From Haloglomus litoreum (GTDB taxonomy: Archaea > Halobacteriota > Halobacteria > Halobacteriales > Haloarculaceae), in NCBI RefSeq assembly GCF_029338515.1, contig NZ_CP119988.1, forward strand, positions 434,001 through 498,000: a DNA stretch of 64,000 nucleotides. Direction: 5' to 3'. Position numbers and translations under genes: made by a program. The stretch's first letter is position 1; the number at the start of each line of letters is the position of its first letter. Of the stretch, positions 33,669 through 42,099 are shown piece after piece. Under the pieces are notes generated by a model that had not been told where the DNA came from, did no database searches, and worked only from the letters and a program-made list of their open reading frames with translations.

Positions 33669-33697
33669 CGTTTCGTTTGCTTCGTTTGCTTCGTTTC
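33669..33697. repeat. TTTCGTTTGC direct repeats upstream of a winged-helix gene
   Basis: CGTTTCGTTTGCTTCGTTTG then CTTCGTTTC. The unit TTCGTTTGC repeats every 9 bp. The same 29-bp string, one base different, lies at 47688-47716 upstream of orc1. A relic in inverted form (CGAAACGAAA) is just downstream at about 33718. Confidence 0.7.
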
Positions 33698-33816
33698 CCG
33701 GCGCTGTATGGCGATTTACGAAACGAAATTTCAGGTGCTCTCTTGGGCGAAAGCCGTTCTCCGACAGAGCGATGATTCTGTTGGCTCCGTTGAAATCCTC
33801 GGAGCGTGACAAGTTC

Positions 33817-33847
33817 ACCGTGCTGAATACAGTGCGCGAGTCGGTCA
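33817..33847 (-). repeat. Cassette repeat R1, left box (inverted)
   Basis: Minus strand reads ACCGACTCGCGCACTG then TATTCAGCACGG. This is the left-box consensus of the dispersed two-box repeat. No right box is found 66 bp away. It closes the inverted unit holding the lipoprotein gene at 33912. Confidence 0.75.
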
Positions 33848-33911
33848 GGGATGAACCAGTCCAGAGTGACCTACCGAGAAAGCTTACCCCTCTTGATGAA
33901 GACTACTCGCT

Positions 33912-34463
33912 ATGGACAGACGAACGTATCTGGCAGCTGTTGGGAGCCTTTCCGCCGGATGCGTGGGCGGTGCATTAGACAGTCAAGCCCCACCTCCCCG
34001 GGAAGTTCGTCGAGTTCATATCTCCCCGCCAGAGGATACCCTGTTTGAGATTAATGGGGCCGTGACGCGGTCGGCGATTACAGCCGAACAGACGGCTACC
34101 CTCGAATTCGAGGTAACGTGGTCAGGAGATGAGACGATTCGTCTGGCGAGCCAAATCCCGTTCGGCGGTAGTCCAAAGTTTTCAGATAGTCCGAAGGGGC
34201 TCTTGCTCTATCATACAGAGGCACTACCAGAACGGAGAAATTCTACAACGTGGATTCCGAACTCGGTGGGGTCAAATCAGGCGTACGGAAGCCAACCTAT
34301 CTCGTCAGGACAATCTATCTCGACCACTTGGGAAGTGTGGGCGAATCCAGAGCATATGTCCAGCATTCAGCCCGGGGATTACTTGTTCAACCATCGGATT
34401 GGAAGCGAGAACTCAACCGAACATTCTCCGTGGAGCGCCACGGTACCTATCCAACAAAAATAA
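33912..34463 (+). CDS. Tat/Sec lipoprotein, cassette-borne
   Basis: 183 residues. MDRRTYLAAVGSLSAGC is a short signal with a lipobox (LSAGC). The mature part is threonine/serine-rich with a beta-sandwich look (ATLEFEVTWSGDETIRLASQ). Haloarchaeal lipoproteins like this sit outside the membrane. GC content is much lower than in the first 20 kb. It lies between an inverted left box (R1) and an inverted right box (R2). Confidence 0.75.
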   Translation: MDRRTYLAAVGSLSAGCVGGALDSQAPPPREVRRVHISPPEDTLFEINGAVTRSAITAEQTATLEFEVTWSGDETIRLASQIPFGGSPKFSDSPKGLLLYHTEALPERRNSTTWIPNSVGSNQAYGSQPISSGQSISTTWEVWANPEHMSSIQPGDYLFNHRIGSENSTEHSPWSATVPIQQK

Positions 34464-34506
34464 GACGTGCTACAGCTCTCACCTCGGATAAGAGACCAGA
34501 GAACTT

Positions 34507-34540
34507 CTGCTGAACCCATCCTCTATATTCAGCACCACCT
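34507..34540 (-). repeat. Cassette repeat R2, right box (inverted)
   Basis: Minus strand reads GTGCTGAATATAGAGGATGG then GTTCAGCAG, a right box with some changes from GTGACCGATACAGAGGGTGA. It faces away from the recombinase pseudogene to its right. Confidence 0.65.
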
Positions 34541-34579
34541 GGCGATACTCCCAATTCACCAGCATGAGGACGGCCACGG

Positions 34580-35283
34580 GTGTCTCATCATAATCAATCG
34601 GCGACGGAATGGGCAGATCGACATCGCCGGGCGCTCACGACTCGGCATACCCACGAGGATGTTCTCACCGACCGCCAGTTCGAACTCTTGCTGGAAGCGT
34701 GTGGAGCCCTCCCAGCGCCGCAGGATTTCGAGGCGCGGTTCATCTGTCTCATCGCAGGCCGGCTCGGGCTTCGTGCTGGCGAAATCGCGCACTTTCAGAG
34801 CGCGTGGGTGAATTGGAATCGCCGAACGATTCGCATTCCCCAGCACGAACCGTGTCAGTGCGGCTACTGCCAACGACAGGCCCGACAGGAAGCCTCACAT
34901 AACGACGATTGTCTATCGGAGCTGCCCTTGCATCGCGATGGCATCCGAAGACAGTAGCCTCGGCTCGACTCATCCCGTTCGACCTCTCACTCCGGCTGGA
35001 GTTGTGTGTAGAGCGGTTCGGCAATCGGTACGAGGCGTTTCCTCGATCACGGTCAACCATCAACAGACGAGTACAGGCGGCAGCGAAGCAAGCCGGGATT
35101 TCGGGCCGTGTCTATCCGCACTGTCTACGAGCGACCGCAGCCAGTTACCACGCTTACAAAGGAGTCGCCCCGGTACCGCTCCAGGCTCTGATGGGGTGGA
35201 GCGATCTGGCGACTGCGCAAAAATACATCCGGATCTCGGGGACAGCGACGGCCGATGCGCTACGACGAGTCCATCACCAGTAG
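34580..35283 (+). pseudogene. Tyrosine recombinase, frameshifted
   Basis: Two overlapping frames make one integrase: LTDRQFELLLEACGALPAPQ, RLGLRAGEIAHF (catalytic Arg region) in the first; then LASRWHPKTVASARLIPFDL, VYPHCLRATAASYHAYKGVA (H-X-L-R motif) and LMGWSDLATAQKYIRISG (Tyr) in the second. The break is near 34915. A whole protein would be about 235 residues. It lies between two outward-pointing right boxes (R2, R3), the place an array-building recombinase would occupy. The catalytic residues themselves are intact, so the frameshift may be recent. Confidence 0.8.
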
Positions 35284-35298
35284 GATTCGTCACCCATC

Positions 35299-35340
35299 GC
35301 TCACTACCGCCGTGACCGATACAGAGGGTGAGTTCTGCAA
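35299..35340 (+). repeat. Cassette repeat R3, right box
   Basis: CTCACTACCGCCGTG then ACCGATACAGAGGGTGAG then TTCTGCA. The position of the missing left box is taken by the 3' end of the recombinase pseudogene. Confidence 0.75.
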
Positions 35341-35496
35341 GACTCAGTGTTTATCTCAGCGAATCGGTACTGGAGATGGATGGCTGTTGTAGGACTCGTT
35401 CGCTCCTCCAGTCTGGTCGAATCCGGGGGCAGTCTTGTCGCTGCGGTATTTAACGCTCGGAAGAAAGCACTTGTAGGAGGTGGTATCAGTGGCGGC

Positions 35497-36060
35497 ATGG
35501 ACCGTCGTCGGGTGCTAGCCCTGATTGCCGCGACGACCGGCGCCGGCTGTCAGGAGCAGCTGTTCGGCGGCACCCCTGAACTGCCACGGGGCTCGATATC
35601 GCTCGTCGAGTTAGATGGGCCATCTCCGTCTGGATACGAGGGTAGGGTCAATATCCGCCGATCTAGGTTCGATTCCGATGGGCCTGCCCTGCTAGAACTC
35701 CGATTGCGGAACACCGGCGAGGAATCCCTGCCCTTCGACCGCTTCAACGACTATCCGCTCGGGCTGGTGTTTCCGGACGACTACGACGGGACGAACCTGG
35801 CACTTCTCGGTACTGAACGAGTAGATGGCCTCTGTTGGAGAACGGCCACTAAACCCCTGCTTACCGACACGATATCCGACGATACGCTCCACCCGGGCGA
35901 GGAGATCGGCTCACTCAGGGAACTCCACAGCTACATTCTTCAATCCAGCGCCCCGGAATCGAACTCGGATACGTGCCTCCCTCCCGGAGAGTACACCTTC
36001 AGCCGATTTCGACCGGACTGGTCGTTCACCCTCGAACTGTCCCATGAAGAGGTCCGATAG
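35497..36060 (+). CDS. Lipoprotein, cassette-borne
   Basis: 187 residues from ATG at 35497: MDRRRVLALIAATTGAGC, a Tat-like arginine-rich signal with a lipobox. The mature part is an unrecognised beta-rich region (GYEGRVNIRRSRFDSDGPAL, then LELRLRNTGEESLPFDRFND), like the many small haloarchaeal lipoproteins of unknown role. Bracketed by R3 right box and R4 left box. Confidence 0.72.
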   Translation: MDRRRVLALIAATTGAGCQEQLFGGTPELPRGSISLVELDGPSPSGYEGRVNIRRSRFDSDGPALLELRLRNTGEESLPFDRFNDYPLGLVFPDDYDGTNLALLGTERVDGLCWRTATKPLLTDTISDDTLHPGEEIGSLRELHSYILQSSAPESNSDTCLPPGEYTFSRFRPDWSFTLELSHEEVR

Positions 36061-36165
36061 CCGGGACACATCTCGCACCTCGTTTGGATCCGGGATTCAG
36101 AGACCGTCTGTGCTGACGATTCAGCATTTATTGAGAGACATAATTGCTCGCTGTTAGGACTGCCG

Positions 36166-36193
36166 TGACCCACTCGCGCTATGTATTCAGCAC
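36166..36193 (+). repeat. Cassette repeat R4, left box
   Basis: GTGACCCACTCGCGCTATG then TATTCAGCACG. No right box at the expected 66 bp. Confidence 0.7.
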
Positions 36194-36341
36194 GACTTCA
36201 AAAACATGTCTGCAACTGAGGGTTTCAACAGAGCCCACAATCCCTGTCGTCTACGAGTTCTCTACGGGCGTTGCGGGTGTGTTAGGGTGGTGTAGATGTT
36301 CGAGTGAATTCAAGTGAAGGGCATCCTTGGTATCGGGTTGT

Positions 36342-36563
36342 ATGCCCATCCGAGCCCTCCAAGAGAACGTTCCCCGACACACAGTGCCAGCGATTGTATT
36401 CCTACTCGTCGTGAGTCTGCTGTACAGTCTCTTCATCTCGCAGACTGTGGGCCTGTGGTTCGTTACGTGGGGAGCTGTGTTCAGCGTCGCTGTGACACTG
36501 CTATTCCTGTACCTCTTTTATCGATTCGTAGTTGCAGTTGAGAAGATTGCCGATTCCCTCTGA
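36342..36563 (+). CDS. Small membrane protein (73 aa), cassette-borne
   Basis: From ATG at 36342: MPIRALQENVPRHTVPAIVF, with two hydrophobic helices (FLLVVSLLYSLFISQTVGLW and TWGAVFSVAVTLLFLYLFYR). Two-helix proteins of this kind are common and of unknown role in haloarchaea. Lies between R4 and R5. Confidence 0.65.
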   Translation: MPIRALQENVPRHTVPAIVFLLVVSLLYSLFISQTVGLWFVTWGAVFSVAVTLLFLYLFYRFVVAVEKIADSL

Positions 36564-36600
36564 GATTCCGCCCCCCTACTCGGGGTCAGTCTCAGTGAGT

Positions 36601-36692
36601 AACCGATTCGCGCCCTGTATACAGCATTCCCTTGGACAATGACTCGGTTTCTGTCAGTAACGGTGTGACCGATACAGAGCGTGGATACATCA
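36601..36692 (+). repeat. Cassette repeat R5, complete
   Basis: Left box ACCGATTCGCGCCCTGTATA at 36602; right box ACCGATACAGAGCGTGG at 36668, exactly 66 bp on. About 70 bp of it is identical to R11 at 43869-43950. Confidence 0.85.
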
Positions 36693-36810
36693 AGTGACCA
36701 CTGAATTTGCGACTCGGTTCGCTATGTGCTAATGTGGACTGTCGGACGGCTAATTATTGGGCTCATAATCCAGCGCTTTCCGATCGGACTCTTGAAGATA
36801 CCCTGTCACA

Positions 36811-36822
36811 TAATATATAAAG
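36811..36822 (+). promoter_or_regulatory. TATA-like box
   Basis: TAATATATAAAG, AT-rich within a less AT-rich flank, 65 bp before the ATG at 36887. The usual archaeal position is about 25-30 bp before the transcription start, which leaves a leader of about 35 bases. Confidence 0.5.
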
Positions 36823-36886
36823 TCTTACAGGAAATCTCTCCAGCAAAGGTCTATCCAGGAGGCTATTGAAAATAATTTTACTACTG

Positions 36887-37363
36887 ATGGATACGACCAG
36901 ACGAAATCTTCTACGATCTGCTGTCGGAGTTGCTTCGGCAGGCAGCATCGCTGGATGTGCTTCGAACGGTACCGGAACCACCACCCCAACCGAAACCCCG
37001 GACTATCTGTATGCGCTTACGGGTAGTTACACACTGCAGAGCGGTGAGTTTCGTGATCTCCCGCTCGATATCGACAGCCCCGCCGTGATTGATTACATCG
37101 CCGACGTTCGCTCCGGGCCGAACATCGACGTACTGGTGTTGGCACGGGGTGAGTTCCGCGAGTTCGAGCGCGGGAACGCCTTCGAGACGATCGAGAGCGC
37201 GTCGGCTCTCGATACCAGTTACGGTGACGTACGCGCAGATCTCGGCCCGACCGACGTCAACGTCGTGTTTGATAACACCGATGCCGGCTCGGTGTCCCCG
37301 CACGAGAGCGACGGTACCGTCGAGTTGAATTTCGAACTCACTGTCAGTCAACGAGAGACATGA
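36887..37363 (+). CDS. Tat-type lipoprotein, cassette-borne
   Basis: 158 residues from ATG at 36887: MDTTRRNLLRSAVGVASAGS then IAGC. RRNLL is a twin-arginine signal, and IAGC a lipobox. The mature protein has a threonine-rich linker (GTGTTTPTETPDYLYALTGS) and a beta-rich body. Its stop overlaps the start of a small membrane protein gene (ATGA). Confidence 0.78.
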   Translation: MDTTRRNLLRSAVGVASAGSIAGCASNGTGTTTPTETPDYLYALTGSYTLQSGEFRDLPLDIDSPAVIDYIADVRSGPNIDVLVLARGEFREFERGNAFETIESASALDTSYGDVRADLGPTDVNVVFDNTDAGSVSPHESDGTVELNFELTVSQRET

Positions 37364-37554
37364 GCCGACTCGAAGACTACGACGGGTCTGCGATACTGAG
37401 TCTCGTGGCTGGAATCATTTTCATGCTGGTCGCTGCGATTCAATTGTCGAGTGACGGTGCAGGGCCACTGACCGTGGTGAACGGGGGTCTCGGACTGCTG
37501 TTGCTCCTCGATGGTGGGCGTCGGATCTTGCAACCCGGGAGGTCGGCGGAGTAG
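37360..37554 (+). CDS. Small membrane protein (64 aa)
   Basis: MSRLEDYDGSAILSLVAGII, followed by a second hydrophobic run PLTVVNGGLGLLLLLDGG. Two short membrane segments. Coupled to the lipoprotein gene by ATGA. Function unknown. Confidence 0.62.
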   Translation: MSRLEDYDGSAILSLVAGIIFMLVAAIQLSSDGAGPLTVVNGGLGLLLLLDGGRRILQPGRSAE

Positions 37555-37560
37555 ACTCTG

Positions 37561-37731
37561 TCAGTCCGCTAGTCCGAGTCCGATGCCCAGAGCGATGCCG
37601 AGTGCAAGGCCCGCACCGATCCCCAGCACAATTTGTCCGGTTGACACACCGATTACAACCCCGAACAATAGACCAGCGACCACCCCAATAAGCCCCTTCT
37701 GCGGGTCGAGATCGCTAACGTCAACACTCAT
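37561..37731 (-). CDS. Glycine-rich membrane protein (56 aa)
   Basis: MSVDVSDLDPQKGLIGVVAG, LLFGVVIGVSTGQIVLGIGA, GLALGIALGIGLGLAD. Two glycine-zipper-like hydrophobic segments. Below usual gene-finder size limits but with a clean ATG, acidic start and a stop immediately past the neighbour. Convergent with the 64-aa gene. Confidence 0.6.
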   Translation of the reverse strand: MSVDVSDLDPQKGLIGVVAGLLFGVVIGVSTGQIVLGIGAGLALGIALGIGLGLAD

Positions 37732-37913
37732 CGTTTATTCGCACTTCGTTTGACGAACGATGCCAGAAATGTACTTGACTGGCGATTGAACCGGAATAGT
37801 GGATTGTACCCGGAGTGTCGTTTGGAATAACCATCGAACAAGCAACTGGCCGCCAATCGAATAGGTGTTTGGTGGAAAACGTTCCTGTTTCGCAACTGGC
37901 AAAGTAATTCAGC

Positions 37914-38801
37914 ATGGCGAGTCAGAGAAAACGTATGACGGAATCGGACGCTTCAACCGAATTTACCGACGCGTTTGGGATACTGAACAATCCAACCCGG
38001 TTGACTATTATCGAAGAGCTGGCACGCAACCGGGCTGACGCACCCCGAGATCCTGCTCTCACCTTCTCCGAACTCCGTGAACGAGTCGGCGAATCCGATT
38101 CCGGGACGTTCAACTACCACCTCGACCAGTTGCGAGACATCTTCGTTCGAAAAGAAACGAACGGATATGTTCTCTCCCCGGAGGGGCAGCGCTTCGCGGG
38201 CATCGCCGCTGCCGGCGGTATGGTCGGAGCGTCAGAGGGGTATCCCCGGGAACTTGAAGAGACCTGTCCCGTCTGTTCCGGCCGATTGACGCTTGATTAC
38301 CGCGACGGTGTATTCGGTGTCACGTGCCCTGACGATCACCAGTTTCGCAACCGTGTTCCACGGTCGGTCGTCCGCGGACGGTCTATCGAGGCGGCGATCG
38401 ATCGCTTCACGAAGTATTCGTGGCAACAGCTGGAGTTCGCCCGCGAGTGCGTCTGCCCCGCCTGCTTCAACGAACTGGACACGCACGTCTTCGAACTCGA
38501 CGAGTCGTACGACGTCCGCATAGGGTTCGAAGGCGTCTGCGACCGATGTGGTGAATTCGTCCACGTCCCGGTCGGGCTGATCGTGGCCCACCATCCGGCC
38601 GTCCTCGCCCTCTATCTCCCTGACGACCCGGAGTATCAGCAGCGCCCCTTCTGGCAGTTAGAGGCGGCGACCGACCGCGTTGCGACAGTGGTCGAACGGG
38701 ACCCGCTCCTCGTCAGAGTCACCTTCGAGAACGCGGGAGAGCGTGTCGTCCTGTCGATTGATGAGGCGGGACGTATCTCTGTCGTCCCAGAAGTGGATTG
38801 A
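37914..38801 (+). CDS. HTH regulator of the DUF7351 family, cassette-borne
   Basis: 295 residues. ArsR-like helix-turn-helix (LNNPTRLTIIEELARNRADA, then GESDSGTFNYHLDQLRDIFV) and a zinc module with CPVCSG, CPACF and CDRCG. It is the third member of this family in the window. It occupies the cassette between R5 and R6 together with a lipoprotein and small membrane proteins. An alternative ATG lies seven codons in. Confidence 0.85.
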   Translation: MASQRKRMTESDASTEFTDAFGILNNPTRLTIIEELARNRADAPRDPALTFSELRERVGESDSGTFNYHLDQLRDIFVRKETNGYVLSPEGQRFAGIAAAGGMVGASEGYPRELEETCPVCSGRLTLDYRDGVFGVTCPDDHQFRNRVPRSVVRGRSIEAAIDRFTKYSWQQLEFARECVCPACFNELDTHVFELDESYDVRIGFEGVCDRCGEFVHVPVGLIVAHHPAVLALYLPDDPEYQQRPFWQLEAATDRVATVVERDPLLVRVTFENAGERVVLSIDEAGRISVVPEVD

Positions 38802-38915
38802 ACGACAGCCCCCCGGGAGGCGTCTGGGCGTACGAGGGCAAGTCTCCTTTCGAGCGGGAGAATTAGTAGTCACTAGAGAACAGGACAGATAGTTGCAGTT
38901 CCTATCTTGGCGCAC

Positions 38916-39008
38916 GACCGATACGCGCTGTGCATTCAGCAGCGCCGTTTCGACCTACTCGCTGGCTGTCAGTAGCCGCGTGACCGACTCAGAGGATGAG
39001 TTCAGCAA
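38916..39008 (+). repeat. Cassette repeat R6, complete
   Basis: Left box ACCGATACGCGCTGTGCATT at 38917; right box ACCGACTCAGAGGATGAG at 38983, 66 bp on; ends TTCAGCA. The centre is unlike that of other copies. Confidence 0.85.
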
Positions 39009-39067
39009 ATTCCAGCACCATCTGCCCCTTCTCCAGCAGTGCGTTGATTCGGAACCGTCTCAGGCGC

Positions 39068-39208
39068 TCACCCGATCGTTTGCCAGTCCCTAGAGGAGAG
39101 ACTCTGGTCACACGTCGTGCAATGATAGGGCGCGCGCTCCCCAGCATCCGGGGTAGAGATGACCGTCCGTTGCTTACAATATGGGCAGATGCGACGGCTC
39201 CCCGTCAT
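39068..39208 (-). CDS. Small zinc-ribbon protein (46 aa)
   Basis: MTGSRRICPYCKQRTVISTP, then APYHCTTCDQSLSSRDWQ. Two CXXC pairs make a rubredoxin-like or zinc-ribbon knuckle. Its ATG overlaps the peroxiredoxin stop (ATGA), so the two were translationally coupled before the insertion sequence split the upstream gene. Small haloarchaeal CPxCG-type proteins of this sort are often regulators. Confidence 0.65.
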   Translation of the reverse strand: MTGSRRICPYCKQRTVISTPDAGERAPYHCTTCDQSLSSRDWQTIG

Positions 39209-39414
39209 TCTGCCCAGTCGAGAGTCTCTTCGAGGTCGTCGAAGTCTGGTTCTTCATTGGCATCCTCGTCGTGCCACCGATAGCCGATAGTCCGGTCGGG
39301 GTTGATGCCGAAGATGGCACGTTGACAGATTGCGGGCTGGTCTTCCCACTCCTCGTATCTGACCCCGAACGCCCCGGCGACGCTGGCCAGCCGGTCGGTC
39401 AGGAGCGGGAACTG

Positions 39415-40160
39415 GGCACTGTCTAGTTAGCGCAGATTGAGGAACGAGCAGGTCGTTGAGTGTCTTGCCTAGAGATGCTCGCAGACCTGCTCGAGAACGA
39501 TTACAACGGCGACTTAGATGAATATTGGGAGCGTGAGCGGACGGCGACGCCCGTCAGGGCGTTCGCCGTCCGGCTTCACGCGACCGGTTGTTCACTCAGA
39601 GAAACAGAAGCGATTCTTGCGTCTCTCGGTGTGGAGCGTTCGCATCAGGCGATCTTTCAGTGGGTACATCGGCTGACTGACAGCAGTCCAGACCCGCCGA
39701 CGGCTTCGCCGTCGCGGGTCGCGGTTGACGAGACTGCTGTCCGGATCAATGGCGACCTGTGTTGGGTGTACGCTGCAATCGACCTTGATACAAAGCTGAT
39801 TCTGGATGCCCAGATTTTCAAGCGTCACGGCACCGATCCAGCGGCTGCGTTCCTCCACCGACTCCGTGAAAATCACGACTGCGCGAATACCACGTTTTTG
39901 ACTGACTCGTTCGGCTATCGGACTGCCCTCAATCGATTAGGGCTGAGCGGTCGGGTGGACTACACCGACCGAAACCTCATCGAAAAGTGGTTTCACACCC
40001 TCAAGCAGCGCATCGACCGCTTCCATCACTCGTGGGTCGGCAGTCGGCGGAGCGTCCGCCGTTGGATTTCTCACTACGTGCAATACTACAACGAACAACG
40101 ACCGCACCAATCGCTCGACGGACGAACGCCAGCTGAGGAGGTGCTAAACTAGACAGTGCC
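39415..40160 (+). mobile_element. IS6-family insertion sequence, 746 bp, intact
   Basis: Inverted ends begin GGCACTGTCTAGTT at 39415 and, on the minus strand, GGCACTGTCTAGTT at 40160. The 8-bp target repeat GGGAACTG is present at 39407-39414 and 40161-40168. One transposase gene fills it. Intact duplications and ends suggest a recent insertion. Confidence 0.92.
39475..40152 (+). CDS. IS6-family transposase
   Basis: 226 residues from ATG at 39475 (a GTG five codons upstream is possible). DDE catalytic residues: RVAVDETAVRINGDLCWVYA, FLTDSFGYRTALNRL, and a C-terminal glutamate in YTDRNLIEKWFHTLKQRID. The end YYNEQRPHQSLDGRTPAEEV is characteristic of the family. Compact IS6/IS26-like elements (ISH14/ISH15 group) are common in haloarchaea. 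Copies can move adjacent DNA. Confidence 0.9.
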   Translation: MLADLLENDYNGDLDEYWERERTATPVRAFAVRLHATGCSLRETEAILASLGVERSHQAIFQWVHRLTDSSPDPPTASPSRVAVDETAVRINGDLCWVYAAIDLDTKLILDAQIFKRHGTDPAAAFLHRLRENHDCANTTFLTDSFGYRTALNRLGLSGRVDYTDRNLIEKWFHTLKQRIDRFHHSWVGSRRSVRRWISHYVQYYNEQRPHQSLDGRTPAEEVLN

Positions 40161-40765
40161 GGGAACTGGAAGTTGTTCGCCTCCCGAAACGCCCGATGCG
40201 AGTAGGTGCTGTCTCCCGATATCGCGAACACGTCGGTGTCTTCGGCCACCCTGACCCACTCGATGTCCCGGAAGCGACAGAGTTGGCTCTCACAGACGGG
40301 GCTGAAGTCGAACGGGTAGAACGAGAGCAGGACCGGTCCACTCTCGGTGTAGTCGGACAAGCGGAACGTGTCGATTCCGTCCTCATCGACGCCCGGTAAC
40401 TCGAAGTCCGGTGCCGTCTCGCCTACCTCGAGCGGACAGGAGGTGACCTTCTCTCTGTCATTGGCTGCATCCCGTTCGGGCGTGTCACCCGGATTCGAGG
40501 TCTCTTTGGGAGTATCCGGACCAGCCTCCCACGCCTTGTACGTGAGGACGAACTGACGGCTACAATTCCCACATACTTCGAAAATGTCTGCTTCGTGTTC
40601 ATCCGCCCATGCCCCCGCCGCAGACACACTCGCGCCACAGGGGCAGTCGAAAGTGGTCTGCATTGCATACGACATTTACTGCCCGCATCAAAAAACACTT
40701 CCACAACTTGCTTGGTGTTTAAACAGGCTGTACCGATTCAGGAAGTTGACGCGAGTCCTCACCTA

Positions 40766-40858
40766 TGACCGACTCGCGCACTGTATGCAGCAAGGCGGGG
40801 AGGAACTGCTGGATGTCTGTCAGCCACGTAGTGCTGACTATAGAGGATGCATGCAGCA
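40766..40858 (+). repeat. Cassette repeat R7, complete
   Basis: Left box ACCGACTCGCGCACTGTATG at 40768; right box CTGACTATAGAGGATG at 40834, 66 bp on. Confidence 0.82.
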
Positions 40859-40909
40859 GCAGGGTTGCACCTGCGGGAGATATATTTTCCAGCACGCTAC
40901 AGGATTGGT

Positions 40910-41845
40910 ATGGGTGGTGGTTGGTCCCGTCGACTGTTCCTTGGGGTGGTGGGCGCCGGGGGCCTCGGGTCGCTTGCCGGGTGTTCATCGCTGCTCGGCA
41001 GTAGGGGGGCGTCGCTATCGATGGAACCCGTTGACGCAGCGGCCATCGCCGAGCGGGCGACGCTGGACCTGGACCCGGCCGAGCGGGAGATATTCCTGGA
41101 TGCTCTGGAGAACGGGAGCACGACGGTCACGTACGATAACCCGCCGTTCGCGCCACTCAGGACCTTGAATCCGGTCGAGCACGAGGGGCGCTATTATGCG
41201 ATCGCCTACACGATCACCGACACTCACGACGCGCTCGGTGTCACCGTGGAGATAGACTACGACCCGCGAACGACTAGCGGCCCGACAGTCGCATACCAAG
41301 ACCTGCCGGCCCGCGACCGGGCGTTACTCGACTCGCTGGTACTTCCGACGCCGAAGCGACGTATCGACGGCCGGGATATGGGGACGGTGGATGTCTATCG
41401 CCTCGACGAGGTGGAAGGGTCGGTGCTGACCCCCGAGACGCAGTACGACTACGTCACTCACGATGGGGAGACGTACCGCATCTGGGTCGAGACATACCCG
41501 GCGACCGTGGCAGACTACCGCTACACGGTCCACGAGGTGGCGCGGAATCGAGCGGCGTTCGTCCGCCGGACCCGCGACCGCTACCAGTTCCACCTGAATG
41601 GCCTCGCTCCCGCCGAGCAGGAGATCGTCGAGACGGCGACAGGCCGGACCGGCTACGTGATCAGTCAGGTCCCCCAGGAGCGGGCGGCCTACCGGTCGCT
41701 ATCCGAGCGGTTCCAGGCCCACGAGGCGGTCGTCGGGAGTTCGACCGACCCCGACATCGCCTACGGCGAGTACCTCGTCCGCTACGAGGGGACGACCTAC
41801 TGGGCAGAGATGGAGTTCTACGCGACACCGACGGACACGGCCTGA
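40910..41845 (+). CDS. Tat-type lipoprotein (311 aa), cassette-borne
   Basis: From ATG at 40910: MGGGWSRRLFLGVVGAGGLG then SLAGC. SRRLFL is a twin-arginine signal, SLAGC a lipobox. The body contains a repeated motif (DLDPAEREIFLDALENGSTT; LPARDRALLDSLVLP; LAPAEQEIVETATGRTGYVI), so about three similar units of a helix-rich domain appear. Outside-facing, function unknown. Largest of the cassette lipoproteins. Confidence 0.75.
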   Translation: MGGGWSRRLFLGVVGAGGLGSLAGCSSLLGSRGASLSMEPVDAAAIAERATLDLDPAEREIFLDALENGSTTVTYDNPPFAPLRTLNPVEHEGRYYAIAYTITDTHDALGVTVEIDYDPRTTSGPTVAYQDLPARDRALLDSLVLPTPKRRIDGRDMGTVDVYRLDEVEGSVLTPETQYDYVTHDGETYRIWVETYPATVADYRYTVHEVARNRAAFVRRTRDRYQFHLNGLAPAEQEIVETATGRTGYVISQVPQERAAYRSLSERFQAHEAVVGSSTDPDIAYGEYLVRYEGTTYWAEMEFYATPTDTA

Positions 41846-41895
41846 ACGAGTTGAGATGGGAGCGCGGCCAGTCTGTGGTCGCGGTGGGCAACCTG

Positions 41896-41986
41896 CTCAA
41901 CAAACGCTATCAGTCCAGCAGCCGGTGAGAATCACAGATATTGGCTGTCTGTTCGGGCGTGACCGACGTAGAGGGTGAGCGCAGCA
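41896..41986 (+). repeat. Cassette repeat R8, complete but degenerate
   Basis: Left box is weak: CGCTATCAGTCCAGCA. Right box ACCGACGTAGAGGGTGAG at 41962 is good. CAGCA of the left box and the ACCGA of the right box keep exactly the standard spacing. Confidence 0.65.
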
Positions 41987-42099
41987 GTCCCTCGCTGGAC
42001 TCACCGACCGCCGTGGTTTTGGGGCGCAGCGTAGCGGCAGAGCGTTGGACCGTTGGAGTCGGAACCGTGGGAACAGCGGCCCGGGTGGCCGTCAGCGTG

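Larger units (their letters stand above)
36564..36886. other. Intergenic interval with R5 and promoter
   Basis: 323 bp. Contains the complete repeat R5 and, further on, a strong TATA-like TAATATATAA before the lipoprotein gene at 36887. No gene seen. Confidence 0.6.
39205..40675 (-). pseudogene. Zinc-ribbon + peroxiredoxin gene, interrupted by an IS element
   Basis: Two parts: 40675 to about 40161, then 39414 to 39205, either side of the insertion. The N-terminus MQTTFDCPCGASVSAAGAWA with FEVCGNCSRQF is a four-cysteine zinc ribbon. The rest is a peroxiredoxin (AhpC/TSA): FELPGVDEDGIDTF, LLSFYPFDFSPVCESQLCRF (peroxidatic Cys in PVC). Removing the 746-bp element plus one 8-bp repeat restores NNFQFPLLTDRLASVAGAFG and the rest to LEETLDWAE. 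With a zinc ribbon in front, this is an uncommon peroxiredoxin. Confidence 0.85.
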
